This document shows, piece by piece, positions 9,150 through 18,232 of a stretch of DNA of 64,000 bases. The translations under genes and the position numbers were made by a program. How positions within the stretch are numbered: position 1 is the first letter of the stretch; each line of letters starts with the position of its first letter. The notes beneath the pieces are model-generated. The model was not told where the DNA came from. It worked only from the letters and a program-made list of their open reading frames with translations, and ran no database searches. Source of the DNA: Betaproteobacteria bacterium (GTDB taxonomy: Bacteria; Pseudomonadota; Gammaproteobacteria; Burkholderiales; Casimicrobiaceae); the NCBI GenBank assembly GCA_016704895.1, contig JADIZG010000009.1, positions 1 to 64,000 on the forward strand, given 5' to 3'.

Positions 9150-9950
9150 CTACTCCAACAAGGCGTCGACGAGCTCGACGAATCCTTCGCCCGCCTCGCG
9201 TTGCGTGATCCACGCGGGCGGCGTCTCGATGCGGTCGAGGAACGCGCGCACGTTGGCGACGCCCACCGCGTTCGGAAAGTACGCGAACATCGGCGCGTCG
9301 TTGGGCGAGTCGCCCGCGAACACGAAGCGCTCGCGCTCCGCGTCGAGGTCGATGCCGAAGGCGTCGGCGAGGAGGCGCTTCGTCATGCCGAGCTTGTCGT
9401 AGCGGCCGAACCAGCCGTTCACGTGGATCGACGACACCTTCGCGGTGAGGCCTTCCGCCTCCATGATCGCGACGATGCGGTCGACCTCCGCGCGCGGCAG
9501 CGCGGGCACGTCCTCGCAGAAGTCGATCGCGATGTCGGCCTCGCGGTACGGCTGGTCGGACGCGAGCGCGCAGCCGGGCACCTCGCGCAGCACGCGCGCG
9601 GCGACGACATCGAGGCGCCCGCGGTTCGTGCGCCGCTCGTCCTCGCTCGCGGCGTAGGCGCGCACGAGCTTGCGCCGCGTCGTGTCGTAGCGCATCCACA
9701 GCGCGCCGTTCTCGCCGACGACGCCGTCGACCGGCCACATGCGCGCGATGTGGTCGCACCAGCCCGCCGGGCGCCCGGTGATCGGCACGACGAGCTTGCC
9801 GGCCGCCCCGAGCCGCGCGAGCGCAGCGTAGGCGTCCGGCGTGAGCCGCCCGCGCGTCGTGAGCGTGTCGTCGATGTCGGTGAGCACGCCGCGGATGCCC
9901 TTGCGCACGGCGCGGGACATCTCGGCCAGCGGGCGCGGGGGCGCGCCCAT
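9150..9950 (-). CDS. HAD-superfamily phosphatase (type IIB, Cof-like)
   Basis: The 266-residue protein has the HAD motifs in order: DIDDT at 25-29 with the nucleophile Asp, ITGRP near 57-61, Lys186 in YDKLG, and GDSPND at 213-218. The large insert between motifs II and III is the type IIB cap, as in sucrose- or mannosyl-3-phosphoglycerate phosphatases and trehalose phosphatases. The exact substrate is unknown. The ATG at 9950 starts three bases after the glpD stop; a GTG at 9956 overlapping that stop is an alternative. Coupling to glpD suggests a glycerol phosphate or glycerate-type phosphoester, but this is inference. Confidence 0.75.
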   Translation of the reverse strand: MGAPPRPLAEMSRAVRKGIRGVLTDIDDTLTTRGRLTPDAYAALARLGAAGKLVVPITGRPAGWCDHIARMWPVDGVVGENGALWMRYDTTRRKLVRAYAASEDERRTNRGRLDVVAARVLREVPGCALASDQPYREADIAIDFCEDVPALPRAEVDRIVAIMEAEGLTAKVSSIHVNGWFGRYDKLGMTKRLLADAFGIDLDAERERFVFAGDSPNDAPMFAYFPNAVGVANVRAFLDRIETPPAWITQREAGEGFVELVDALLE

Positions 9951-9952
9951 CG

Positions 9953-11473
9953 TCACGCGCGCGCCATGGCCGAGCTCACGTACGCCGCGACGCGCGCGCG
10001 CTGCGCGGCGGTCATCGGCAGCCCGCACTTGGTGCGGCGCCACAGCACGTCGTCGGCGGTGCGCGCCCATTCGTGCTCGATCATCCAGTCGATCTCGCGC
10101 GCGGTGAGCGCCGCGCCGAAATCCTCGCCCAGGTCCGCGGACGCTCGCGCGTCGCCCAGCACCTGCGCCGCGAGCGTTCCGTGCCGGCGTGCGATCGGGC
10201 GTAGCACGTCGACGCCGATGCCCGGATAGCGCGCGCACAGCGCCGCGAGGAACGCCGCGCGGTCGCCCCCGGGAAGGTCGCCGCCCGGGAGCGCTTCGCT
10301 CGCGGTCCATCCGGGCTTCATGCCGGGGAAGTGCGGCGCGAGCTCCGCGAGCGCCGCCTCGGCGAGCTTGCGGTAGGTGGTGATCTTGCCGCCGTAGATC
10401 GAGAGCACGGGGGCGCGCTCCGGCCCGGCCGCATCGTCGAGCGCGTCGAGCTTGAGCACGTAGTCGCGCGTCACGGCCGACGGGTCGGACGTGCCGTCGT
10501 CGTAGAGGGGCCGCACGCCGCTGTAGCTCCAGACGACGTCCGCGCGCGAGATCGGCTTCTCGAGGTAGGCGTTCGCGAGGGCGATCAGGTAGTCGGTCTC
10601 GTCGTCCGAGATGCGCGGCGCGTCGTACTCGTCGACCGGCACGTCGGTCGTGCCGATCAGCGAATAGCGCTCCTGGTACGGGATCACGAAGACGATGCGG
10701 TTGTCCGAGTTCTGCAGGATGTACGCGTGCTCCTCGGCGTGCACGCGCGGCACGACGATGTGGCTGCCCTTGACGTGCCGCACGCGGGCGCCCGACGGCG
10801 TCGCGTCGGTCGTGGCCAGCACGTCGGCGACCCACGGCCCGGCCGCGTTGACGATCGCGCGCGCGGCGACGTCCTCGCGGCCGCCGGGGCCGGCGATCGT
10901 CGCGCGCCAGAGCCCGCCCTCGCGGCGCGCGGAGACGAACCGGGTGCGCACGCGGACGTCGGCGCCGTGGGCGCGCGCGGACATCGCGGTGAGCACGACG
11001 AGCCTCGCGTCGTCGACGCGCGCATCCGCGTAGACGAAGCCCCTGCGGAACCGGTGCTGCAGGCCCGCGCCCCAGCGGGTGTCGTCGAGGCTCACGCCGA
11101 ACGACCGCGGCAGCGACATCCTGCCGCCCAGCCGGTCGTAGAGGAACAGCCCCGCGCGGATCATCCACGCCGGCCGCAGGTGCGGCTCGTGCGGCAGCAC
11201 GAACGAGAGGGGCTCGACGATGTGCGGCGCGATCCGCAGCACGACCTCGCGCTCGGCGAGCGACTCGCCGACGAGCCGGAACTCGTAGTGCTCGAGGTAC
11301 CGGAGGCCGCCGTGGATGAGCTTGGTGCTCCACGACGAGGTGGCCGCGGCGAGATCGTCCTTCTCGACCAGGAGCACCGACAAGCCGCGCCCGGCGGCGT
11401 CGCGCGCGATCCCGGCGCCGTTGATGCCGCCGCCGACGATGAGCAGGTCGAAGGTTCTCGCGTTCGCTGGCAC
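9953..11473 (-). CDS. glpD: Glycerol-3-phosphate dehydrogenase, FAD-dependent
   Basis: The 506-residue protein begins with an FAD-binding Rossmann motif, LLIVGGGINGAGIARDAAGR, followed by SSWSTKLIHGGLRYLEHYEF, a GlpD signature. It also contains SYSGVRPLYDDG and SIYGGKITTYRKLAE, and a helical C-terminal domain. GlpD oxidises glycerol-3-phosphate to dihydroxyacetone phosphate at the membrane and passes electrons to quinone. Length matches aerobic GlpD. The gene is divergent from the amidohydrolase over a 71-base gap and is followed at once by the HAD phosphatase gene. Confidence 0.93.
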   Translation of the reverse strand: MPANARTFDLLIVGGGINGAGIARDAAGRGLSVLLVEKDDLAAATSSWSTKLIHGGLRYLEHYEFRLVGESLAEREVVLRIAPHIVEPLSFVLPHEPHLRPAWMIRAGLFLYDRLGGRMSLPRSFGVSLDDTRWGAGLQHRFRRGFVYADARVDDARLVVLTAMSARAHGADVRVRTRFVSARREGGLWRATIAGPGGREDVAARAIVNAAGPWVADVLATTDATPSGARVRHVKGSHIVVPRVHAEEHAYILQNSDNRIVFVIPYQERYSLIGTTDVPVDEYDAPRISDDETDYLIALANAYLEKPISRADVVWSYSGVRPLYDDGTSDPSAVTRDYVLKLDALDDAAGPERAPVLSIYGGKITTYRKLAEAALAELAPHFPGMKPGWTASEALPGGDLPGGDRAAFLAALCARYPGIGVDVLRPIARRHGTLAAQVLGDARASADLGEDFGAALTAREIDWMIEHEWARTADDVLWRRTKCGLPMTAAQRARVAAYVSSAMARA

Positions 11474-11544
11474 GGCGGAATTCTACCGGATGCGTTACGA
11501 TTTCCCCTTTGGCGGCCCGGAGCCGTCCCGGCGCAGGAATCGCG

Positions 11545-12717
11545 ATGAACCTCGTTCCCGAAGTCGCCGCGCTCGACCCCGAGCTGCGCGGCTGGCGCCA
11601 CCACCTGCACGCCCACCCCGAGACCGCGTTCGAGGAGAAGGCGACCGCGGCGTTCGTCGCCGAGCGGCTGGCGCAGATGGGCCTCGAGGTGCACACCGGG
11701 CTCGCGGGGACCGGCGTCGTCGGCGTGCTGCGGCACGGCACGTCGCGCGCGGCGATCGGCCTGCGGGCGGACCTCGACGCGCTGCACATCCACGAGCAGA
11801 GCGGCGTGCCCCACTCGTCCCGCAACGAAGGGCGGATGCACGCCTGCGGCCACGACGGCCACACGACGATGCTGCTGGGCGCGGCCAAGGCGCTCGCGCA
11901 GCGCAAGCGCATCGACGGCACCGTCTACTTCGTCTTCCAGCCGGCCGAGGAGAACGAAGGCGGCGGCCGCGTGATGGTCGAGGAAGGGATGTTCGACCGC
12001 TTCCCGATGAGCGCCGTCTACGGGATGCACAACTGGCCTTCGGCGCCGGTCGGCACGATGGCGATGCGCGCCGGTCCGCTGATGGGCGCGTTCGACATCT
12101 TCGAGATCGTCGCGACCGGCAAGGGCGCGCACGCCGCGATGCCCTACCAGGGCAAGGACCCGATGCTCTTCGCGTCGCACGCGATCGGCGCGCTGCAGAC
12201 GATCGTGTCGCGCAACCTCCATCCGCTCGACGCCGGCGTCGTCAGCGTCACGCAGGTGCACGCGGGCGACACCTGGAACGTGATCCCGAACCAGGTCGTG
12301 CTGCGCGGCACGGCGCGCTCGTTCAAGCGGGACGTGCAGGACACGATCGAGCGCCGGATGCGCACGATCGTGGACGGCATCGCGGCGACGTTCGAGATGA
12401 CCGCGACGCTGCGCTACGAGCGCCGCTACCCGGCCACCGTGAACACCGACACCGAGACCGGGCACGCGATCGCGGCGGCCACGGCGGTCGTCGGCCGCGA
12501 CCATGTCGACACCGACCCGATGCCCTCGATGGGCAGCGAGGACTTCGCGTTCATGCTGCAGGCGAAGCCCGGCTGCTACGTGTGGCTCGGCACCGGCACG
12601 GGGCCGGAGACGCCGTCGCTCCACAACCCGCGCTACGACTTCAACGACGACGCGATCGCGATCGGCACCAGCTACTGGGTGACGCTCGCCGAGCAGCAGC
12701 TTCCGGCCGCGCGCTAG
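11545..12717 (+). CDS. M20 family amidohydrolase (hippurate hydrolase-like)
   Basis: The 390-residue enzyme has the M20D/amidohydrolase layout: WRHHLHAHPE near 17-26, HACGHDGHTTM near 99-109 with the metal ligands, PAEENEGG near 133-140, H162 in MHNWP, and SMGSEDFAFML near the end. Such zinc enzymes hydrolyse N-acyl amino acids, hippurate or indole-acetyl amino acids. The start at 11545 is supported by AGGA about eight bases upstream and places the RRxLHxHPE motif at the usual distance. The transporter gene follows after 22 bases. The natural substrate cannot be assigned. Confidence 0.85.
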   Translation: MNLVPEVAALDPELRGWRHHLHAHPETAFEEKATAAFVAERLAQMGLEVHTGLAGTGVVGVLRHGTSRAAIGLRADLDALHIHEQSGVPHSSRNEGRMHACGHDGHTTMLLGAAKALAQRKRIDGTVYFVFQPAEENEGGGRVMVEEGMFDRFPMSAVYGMHNWPSAPVGTMAMRAGPLMGAFDIFEIVATGKGAHAAMPYQGKDPMLFASHAIGALQTIVSRNLHPLDAGVVSVTQVHAGDTWNVIPNQVVLRGTARSFKRDVQDTIERRMRTIVDGIAATFEMTATLRYERRYPATVNTDTETGHAIAAATAVVGRDHVDTDPMPSMGSEDFAFMLQAKPGCYVWLGTGTGPETPSLHNPRYDFNDDAIAIGTSYWVTLAEQQLPAAR

Positions 12718-12739
12718 CCAACCCGCCACGAGGACAGGC

Positions 12740-13969
12740 ATGACCGCCCCCATCGGACCCCGCGACCTGCCGCGCATCGTCATCGGCGTGCTGTTCATCG
12801 CGCTGCTCGGCTTCGGCAGCCTCTTCGTGCTGAAGCCGTTCCTGCCGGCGCTCGTCTGGGCGACGATGATCGTCGTCGCCACGTGGCCGCTGCTCAAGCG
12901 CGTGCAGCGCGCCGCCGGCGGTCGTCGCTGGATCGCGGTGATCGTGATGATGATCGCGCTGCTCGTGATCCTGATCGCGCCGCTCGCCGCCGCGCTCTGG
13001 ACGCTCGCGAGCCAGGCCGAGAAGCTCGTCGCGCTGAAGGACGTGCACCTCTCGATTCCACCTCCTCCGGCGTGGGTCGCGTCAATCCCGATGGCCGGCG
13101 AGGCGATCGCGGACGAGTGGCAGAAGATCGCGGGCGCGGGACCCGAGGCGCTGGCCGCGCGCTTCGCGCCCTACATGACCGAGATCGGCAAGTGGCTGGC
13201 GGCGCAACTCGGCGGCCTGGGCGGCATCCTGCTGCTGCTCGGCCTCACCGTCATCCTGTGCGCAGTGCTCTATTCGACCGGCGAGATCGCCGCGCGGGGC
13301 GTGCGTGCGTTCTTCCGGCGGCTCGATGGCGAGCGCGGCGACCAGGTCGTGGTGCTCGCCGGTGCGTCGATCCGCGCGGTCGCGCTCGGCATCGTCGTCA
13401 CCGCGTTCGTGCAGACCGTGCTGGGCGCGCTCGGGCTGCTGATCGCAGGCGTACCCTACGTCGCGGTGCTCGCCGCTCTGATGTTCATCTGCTGCATCGT
13501 GCAGATCGGGCCGACGCTCGTGCTGCTGGGCGGCGTCGGTTGGCTCTGGTACACCGGGGACCACGGCTGGGCGATCGCGCTCGGCGTGTGGACGGTCCTC
13601 GTCGCCTCGCTCGACAACGTCCTGAGGCCCGTGCTGATCAAGCGCGGCGCCGACCTGCCGTTCCTGCTCATCCTCGCCGGCGTGCTCGGGGGGCTGCTCA
13701 CGCTCGGCATCGTCGGCCTGTTCGTCGGCCCGGTCGTGCTCGCCATCACCTACAACCTGCTCCAGGCGTGGGTCGCGGAAGGCGAGCCGCCGACGCGCAA
13801 GGGGCGTTTGCGTAAAGATTGGGGTCAGAGCTGTAATAATTCGGCGAAGTGGCATCCGGGATGTCGCCGCCGGCGGGTCCCGGGTGGTGGACAGCGTGGC
13901 GCCCCAATCGACATGACGGTCGAGCGTCGCCGAATTATTACGGCTCTGACCCCAAGGTCCGCGCGATGA
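12740..13969 (+). CDS. AI-2E/PerM family membrane transporter, C-terminus altered by repeat
   Basis: The protein has about eight transmembrane segments, a central soluble part (about residues 95-150) and the PerM/YdiK core, including ALMFICCIVQIGPTLVLLGG and a closing segment LTLGIVGLFVGPVVLAITYN. Members export small molecules or act as Na+(Li+)/H+ antiporters; the AI-2 label is historical. The family core ends near AWVAEGEPPTRKG. From there the frame runs into a palindromic repeat at 13819-13955 and adds about 50 basic, unconserved residues, so the repeat has replaced or displaced the natural stop. It is probably co-transcribed with the amidohydrolase. Confidence 0.85.
   Translation: MTAPIGPRDLPRIVIGVLFIALLGFGSLFVLKPFLPALVWATMIVVATWPLLKRVQRAAGGRRWIAVIVMMIALLVILIAPLAAALWTLASQAEKLVALKDVHLSIPPPPAWVASIPMAGEAIADEWQKIAGAGPEALAARFAPYMTEIGKWLAAQLGGLGGILLLLGLTVILCAVLYSTGEIAARGVRAFFRRLDGERGDQVVVLAGASIRAVALGIVVTAFVQTVLGALGLLIAGVPYVAVLAALMFICCIVQIGPTLVLLGGVGWLWYTGDHGWAIALGVWTVLVASLDNVLRPVLIKRGADLPFLLILAGVLGGLLTLGIVGLFVGPVVLAITYNLLQAWVAEGEPPTRKGRLRKDWGQSCNNSAKWHPGCRRRRVPGGGQRGAPIDMTVERRRIITALTPRSAR
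13819..13955. repeat. GGGGTCAGAGC palindromic element, 137 bp
   Basis: The left end 13821-13846 (GGGGTCAGAGCTGTAATAAT then TCGGCG) and the right end 13928-13953 (CGCCGAATTATTACGGCTCT then GACCCC) are 26-base inverted repeats with one mismatch. Between them lie about 80 G/C-rich bases. The element sits where the convergent transporter and methyltransferase genes meet, and both reading frames end inside it. The same GGGGTCAGAGCCGTAAT core recurs at 41189-41350, so it is a dispersed REP/BIME-like element. No transposase is encoded here. Confidence 0.8.
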
Positions 13970-14588
13970 CCTGCACGACGAAGCCGTCGCCGCGATGCAG
14001 GCGCCCTTCGTTGACCGCGCGCACGCCCTCGAACGCGTGCTCGATTGCGCAGCCGTCGAAGTCGGACACGACGTCGTCGAGCGAATGCAGCAGCTGCGGC
14101 TCCGGCGGTCCGCCGGTCCTGTAGCGCAGCTGCCCGGGGCCATAGGCCTCGTAGACGAACACGCCGCCGGGCGCGAGCGCTGCGATCGCGCGGTGGTGCA
14201 GATCGCGCCGCGCCTTCGACGGCAGGTGCAGGAAGATCGAGACGATCGCATCCCATCGCTCGACGCCGAGGTCGAAGCGCGTCACGTCGGCGACCCGCGT
14301 CTCGATCTCGACGCCGGACGCCCGCGCGAGCTCGCGCCCCTTCGCCACGCCCTGCTCGGCCACGTCGACCGCCGTCACGCGGAAGCCCTGTCGCGCCAGC
14401 CAGACGCTGTTGCGGCCCTCGCCGTCGGCGAGGCACAGGACGCGGCCCTGTTGCGGGATCGCGGGGACGGCCTGCACGACGAAGTCGTTCGGCTCGCGGC
14501 CGTAGACGAACTCCTCGCCGGCATAGCGCGCGTTCCAGAACGCCTGCAGCTTCGCGACCGGGTCGTCCGCGGCGGCGCTCAACGGCAT
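13938..14588 (-). CDS. SAM-dependent methyltransferase, class I (TehB/thiopurine-type)
   Basis: The 216-residue protein contains the SAM motif VLCLADGEGRNSVWLARQG, then VTAVDVAEQGVAKGRELAR and WDAIVSIFLHLP, typical of small class I methyltransferases close to the tellurite resistance TehB type. The substrate is unknown. Its last residues, GSEP plus the TAA stop, are read directly from the palindromic repeat (TTGGGGTCAGAGCCGTAA). The original C-terminus may therefore have been different. It follows the CitE-like gene on the same strand after 13 bases and could be the last gene of that operon. Confidence 0.8.
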   Translation of the reverse strand: MPLSAAADDPVAKLQAFWNARYAGEEFVYGREPNDFVVQAVPAIPQQGRVLCLADGEGRNSVWLARQGFRVTAVDVAEQGVAKGRELARASGVEIETRVADVTRFDLGVERWDAIVSIFLHLPSKARRDLHHRAIAALAPGGVFVYEAYGPGQLRYRTGGPPEPQLLHSLDDVVSDFDGCAIEHAFEGVRAVNEGRLHRGDGFVVQVIARTLGSEP

Positions 14589-14601
14589 GTCCCCGACGCG
14601 C

Positions 14602-15423
14602 TCATCGCACCTCGCCGGGCGGCTCGTCGCCCGCCTCGTCGAGGATCGCCTGCGCGCGCAGCATCACCGGCTTGTCGACCATCTTGCCGTCGACTGCCAC
14701 GGCCGCGCCGCCCGCACGTGCCGCGGCATCCAGCACGCGGCGCGCCCAGTCGCGCTCGGCGTCGCTGGGCAGGAACGCGCGGTTGACGACGTCGACCTGT
14801 TTCGGATGGATGCACAGCTTCGCGCCGAAGCCCAGCCGGCGCGCGCGCTCGGCGTCCGCGCGCAGCGTCGCCGCATCGTCGATCGCGGTGCTGACGCCGT
14901 CGACCGGCGCGCGGATGCCGGCCAGGCGCGACACGAGCACGAGCTGCGACCGGAAGCAGAGGAGCTCGTCGCCCTCGCCGTCGATGCCGAGGTCGACCTG
15001 GAAGTCGATCGACCCGAACACGAGGCGCTCGACGCCCGGCGCGCCGGCCAGCGTGCGCATCGCGTCGAATCCCGCCGCCGTCTCGATCAGCGGGTAGAGC
15101 CGCTTGCCCGCGGCGATCGCGGACGCGTGCGCGAGGTCCGCGCGCCGCTCCGCCTTCGGCAGCACGACTCCCGCGACCGCGGCGTGCCCGCACAACGCGA
15201 GATCGTCGGCGAACCACGCCGTCTCCGCCGCGTTCACGCGCACCAGCACCGGCGCCGGCGTGCGAGCCAGCCACGAGGCGAGCGCATCGCGCGCAGCGGC
15301 CTTCGCGTCGGGCGCCACGGCGTCCTCGAGGTCGACGATCACCGCGCCGGCCCCCGTCGCGAGCGCCTTCGCGTAGCGCTCGGGCCGGTCGGCGGGAACG
15401 AACAGGTAGGTGCGATGGGCCAT
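14602..15423 (-). CDS. ccl: CitE-like lyase, probable (S)-citramalyl-CoA lyase
   Basis: The 273-residue protein belongs to the HpcH/HpaI-CitE family: RTYLFVPADRPERYAKAL at the start, VIVDLEDAV (metal/CoA region), PLIETAAGF and GFGAKLCIHPKQV. CitE-like enzymes cleave malyl-, citramalyl- or beta-hydroxyacyl-CoA thioesters. It lies downstream of a class III CoA-transferase, a FAS1-like hydratase, an acyl-CoA dehydrogenase and an MmgE/PrpD gene, the set known from itaconate catabolism in Pseudomonas aeruginosa, where the third enzyme splits citramalyl-CoA to pyruvate and acetyl-CoA. The symbol rests on that context. A malyl-CoA or beta-methylmalyl-CoA lyase is the alternative. Confidence 0.75.
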   Translation of the reverse strand: MAHRTYLFVPADRPERYAKALATGAGAVIVDLEDAVAPDAKAAARDALASWLARTPAPVLVRVNAAETAWFADDLALCGHAAVAGVVLPKAERRADLAHASAIAAGKRLYPLIETAAGFDAMRTLAGAPGVERLVFGSIDFQVDLGIDGEGDELLCFRSQLVLVSRLAGIRAPVDGVSTAIDDAATLRADAERARRLGFGAKLCIHPKQVDVVNRAFLPSDAERDWARRVLDAAARAGGAAVAVDGKMVDKPVMLRAQAILDEAGDEPPGEVR

Positions 15424-15444
15424 GGGGCCGAACTCTACGCGGAC

Positions 15445-15655
15445 TCGGTCATCGGGCAACCTCCCCCAGGCTTGCCGCTGGCGCGGCTTCGCGCCCCCCC
15501 TCCTGGAGGAGGAGCGCCTCGGGGGCGGCGTTCGCAGTGAGCAGGGGCCCCGTTCGCGAGCGAACGGGGATGCGACCGGCCGCGAATCGCCGCCAGCCGG
15601 CCGACACTCCGCCCTTCGCATGAAGCGGCCCTCGCAAAGAGGCCGCGACGTGCGG
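15445..15655. repeat. Palindrome-rich intergenic repeats
   Basis: This gap between the CitE-like and MmgE/PrpD genes is packed with short inverted repeats. The clearest is CCCCGTTCG, CGAG, CGAACGGGG at 15548-15569 (nine-base-pair stem). Others are CCTCCTGGAGG near 15502 and GCGGCCTC / GAGGCCGC-type arms near 15628-15650. No reading frame here looks coding. The gap interrupts an otherwise tight operon, so it may act as a processing or attenuation site. Confidence 0.55.
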
Positions 15656-15658
15656 CGC

Positions 15659-17046
15659 TCACGCGAGGAAACGGGGGACACGCGGCGTCGACACCAGCGC
15701 GCGGATGGCGGCGATCGCGCGGCGCGCCTCGGCCTCGCTCGCGCCGTCGCGGTACCGGGCGAGCCGCACCGCCTTGTCCTCGAGCTCGGCCGGCGAGAGC
15801 GTGTTGCCCGGATCGCCCTTCGGCTCGTCGACGCGGCCGTCGAACCGGCGGCCATCGGTCGTCTCGACCGTCACCTTGCCGATCCAGCGTGCTGGATACG
15901 CGCGGTCCACCTCGTCGTCGAGCTCCATCGCGACGCGGTCGCGGAAGGCGACGACCGCCGGATCCCGGTAGTGCGCATCGAACTCGGCGAGGCCCGCGTG
16001 ACCGTCGACGGCGATCAGGCCCAGCACCGTGCCCATCGAGAACTTCGACTGGTGCACGGTCCCGGGTCGACGACCGGACCCAGCACGTCGATCGCGCCCT
16101 GGTGCACGCGCGCGACGACGTGCTTCACGTCGCCGGCGGCAAGCGCGTTCGCGCGCATCACCTGCTGCAGCGCATCCGCCGCGGGATGCGTGTGGCGGCA
16201 CGACGCGTGGTACTTGAACGACGTCTCGGCGAGCGTCCAGCGCGTTCCCAGCCCGTCGACGAGGCGCGACGGGTCGGCGTCGGTCGACATGCCCGCGGCC
16301 ATGCCCTGCCGGCCCTCGAGGATGCGCCGCGCGCCGGTGAATCCGTCGCGCGCGAGATAGGCGGCGGCGAGCCCCGCCCCGGCCGCGTGCGCCGTGTGCA
16401 GCTGCTTCGAATCCGCGCCGTCGCGCAGGAATTCCCACAGTCCCGCCGACTGCGTGCCGGCGGAGCCGAACGCGTTCAGCATCTGCGCGGGCGAGAGTCG
16501 CAGCAGGCGGCCGACCGCCGCGGCCGCCGCGAGCGTGCCCGCGGTGCCGGTCGTGTGGAACGTGCGGTAGTGCGACCGGCCGAGGAACTCGCCGACGCGG
16601 ATGCCGACCTCGTAACCGGCGACCACCGCGACCAGCAGGTCGGCGCCGCTCGCCCCTTCCGCCTGCGCCGTGGCGAGCGCGGGCGGGAACACGACGGACG
16701 CCGGGTGGAAGACGGAGCCGTTGTGCACGTCGTCCTGCTCGGCGAAGTGCGAGGCCGCCGCGTTCGCGATCGCCGCCATGTACGGGCTCGTTCGACGACG
16801 GTGGATCAGGATCTCCGAGGCGCCGTCCGCGGGTCCCATCGCCTCGGCAAACGCCGTGAGCGTCTCCACCGGACGCGCACCCTTGCCTGCGAGCGCGGAG
16901 CCGAACCAGTCGATCATCAGCTCCTCGGCCCTGCGCAGCACGGGCGCCGGGATGTCCGCGAGCTCGAGCGTCGCCGCGAACGCGGCCAGTCGTTCCTCCG
17001 CCGTCGCCGCGGCGGCATTCGCATGGGCGGGCAGCCGTGCATTCAT
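15659..17046 (-). CDS. MmgE/PrpD family protein, frame break
   Basis: Joined across one break, the product is about 462 residues and spans the MmgE/PrpD fold: ELMIDWFGSALAGKGARPVET, SHFAEQDDVHNGSVFHPASV, QMLNAFGSAGTQSAGLWEFL and FKYHASCRHTHPAADALQ in the upstream frame, then TVHQSKFSMGTVLGLIAVDG to the end in the other frame. The shift lies at about 16058-16068 in a CCCGGG context; the span is two bases over a multiple of three. The family includes 2-methylcitrate dehydratase and cis-aconitate decarboxylase. A member of this family (PA0881) occurs in the P. aeruginosa itaconate cluster, role unclear. The start ATG overlaps the CoA-transferase stop (ATGA). An assembly indel is the likelier cause of the break. 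Confidence 0.8.
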
Positions 17047-18221
17047 ATCGCCTTCTCCTTCTCGAGGCGCGCGATGTCGGCCTCGCCGTAACCCAGCTCG
17101 GCGAGCAATGCCTTCGTGTGCTGCCCCAGCGAGGGCACAGCGTCCATGCGCGCGTGCGCCGCGTCGGGGACGCCGGGCGGCATCAGCGCGGGCACAGGAC
17201 CGGCCGGCGTCGACACGTCGACCCAGCGCTTGCGCGCCTTGAGCTGCGGATGCTCCCACACGTCCACCATCGTGTTGACGCGCGCGTTCGCGATCTGCGC
17301 ATCGTCGAGGCGCTTCACCACCTCCTCGGCGGTGAGGCTCGCGAACGCGGCGACGATCAGGCGCTTCAGCTCGTCGCGGGCGGCGGTGCGTCGCGCGTTC
17401 GAGTCGAACCGGGGGTCGGCCGCGAGCGCAGGCTGCATCAGCACCTTCGCGCAGAACACCTGCCATTCGCGCTCGTTCTGCAGGCCCAGCATCACGATCC
17501 GGGCGTCGCCGGTCGGGAACGGGCCGTACGGGTAGATCGTCGCGTGCGCCGCGCCCGCGCGCGGCGGCGGCTCCGCGCCGTCGAACGCGTAGTAGAGCGG
17601 GTACCCCATCCACTCGACCATGCTCTCGAGCATCGACACGTCGATGCCCTTGCCCTTGCCGGTGCGCCCGCGCTCGATCAGCGCGGCGAGGATGTTCGTG
17701 TACGCGTACATGCCCGCGGCGATGTCGGCGATCGAGCACCCGGCCTTCGACGGCTCGTCCGGCGTGCCGGTGATCGACACGAATCCCGACTCGCTCTGGA
17801 TCAGCAGGTCGTAGGCCTTCTTGTCCCGGTACGGGCCATCCGCGCCGTAGCCCGAGATGTCGCAGACGACGAGCCGCGGGTGGTTGCCGGAGAGCGCTTC
17901 GTACGAGAGCCCCAGCCGCGCGGCGGCGCCGGGCGCGAGGTTCTGCACCAGCACGTCGGCCTTCGCGAGCAGGCGGTCGAGGATCGCCGGCGCCTGTGCG
18001 TGCTTGACGTCGAGCGTCAGGCTCTCCTTGCTGCGGTTCGTCCAGACGAAATGCGACGCGAGGCCGCGCACGCGGCCGTCGTAGGCGCGCGCGAAGTCGC
18101 CGACGCCGGGACGCTCGACCTTGATGACCCGTGCGCCGAGGTCGGCGAGCTGCCGCGTGCAGAACGGCGCCGCGATCGCGTGCTCGAGCGTGACGACGGT
18201 GATGCCTTCGAGGGGGAGCAT
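17043..18221 (-). CDS. ict: Class III CoA-transferase (CaiB/BaiF), probable itaconate CoA-transferase
   Basis: The 392-residue protein begins MLPLEGITVVTLEHAIAAPF and contains RQLADLGARVIKVERPG, NLAPGAAARLGL and GYGADGPYRDKKAYDLLIQ, all typical of family III CoA-transferases; the aspartate in KKAYD is the expected acyl-enzyme residue. The start is supported by GGAGGT at 18226-18231. These enzymes move CoA from succinyl-CoA or another acyl-CoA to a carboxylate. With the neighbouring hydratase and CitE-like lyase, activation of itaconate (or mesaconate) is the most coherent role. The symbol is assigned by context, not by sequence alone. Confidence 0.75.
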   Translation of the reverse strand: MLPLEGITVVTLEHAIAAPFCTRQLADLGARVIKVERPGVGDFARAYDGRVRGLASHFVWTNRSKESLTLDVKHAQAPAILDRLLAKADVLVQNLAPGAAARLGLSYEALSGNHPRLVVCDISGYGADGPYRDKKAYDLLIQSESGFVSITGTPDEPSKAGCSIADIAAGMYAYTNILAALIERGRTGKGKGIDVSMLESMVEWMGYPLYYAFDGAEPPPRAGAAHATIYPYGPFPTGDARIVMLGLQNEREWQVFCAKVLMQPALAADPRFDSNARRTAARDELKRLIVAAFASLTAEEVVKRLDDAQIANARVNTMVDVWEHPQLKARKRWVDVSTPAGPVPALMPPGVPDAAHARMDAVPSLGQHTKALLAELGYGEADIARLEKEKAI

Positions 18222-18232
18222 CGCGACCTCCG

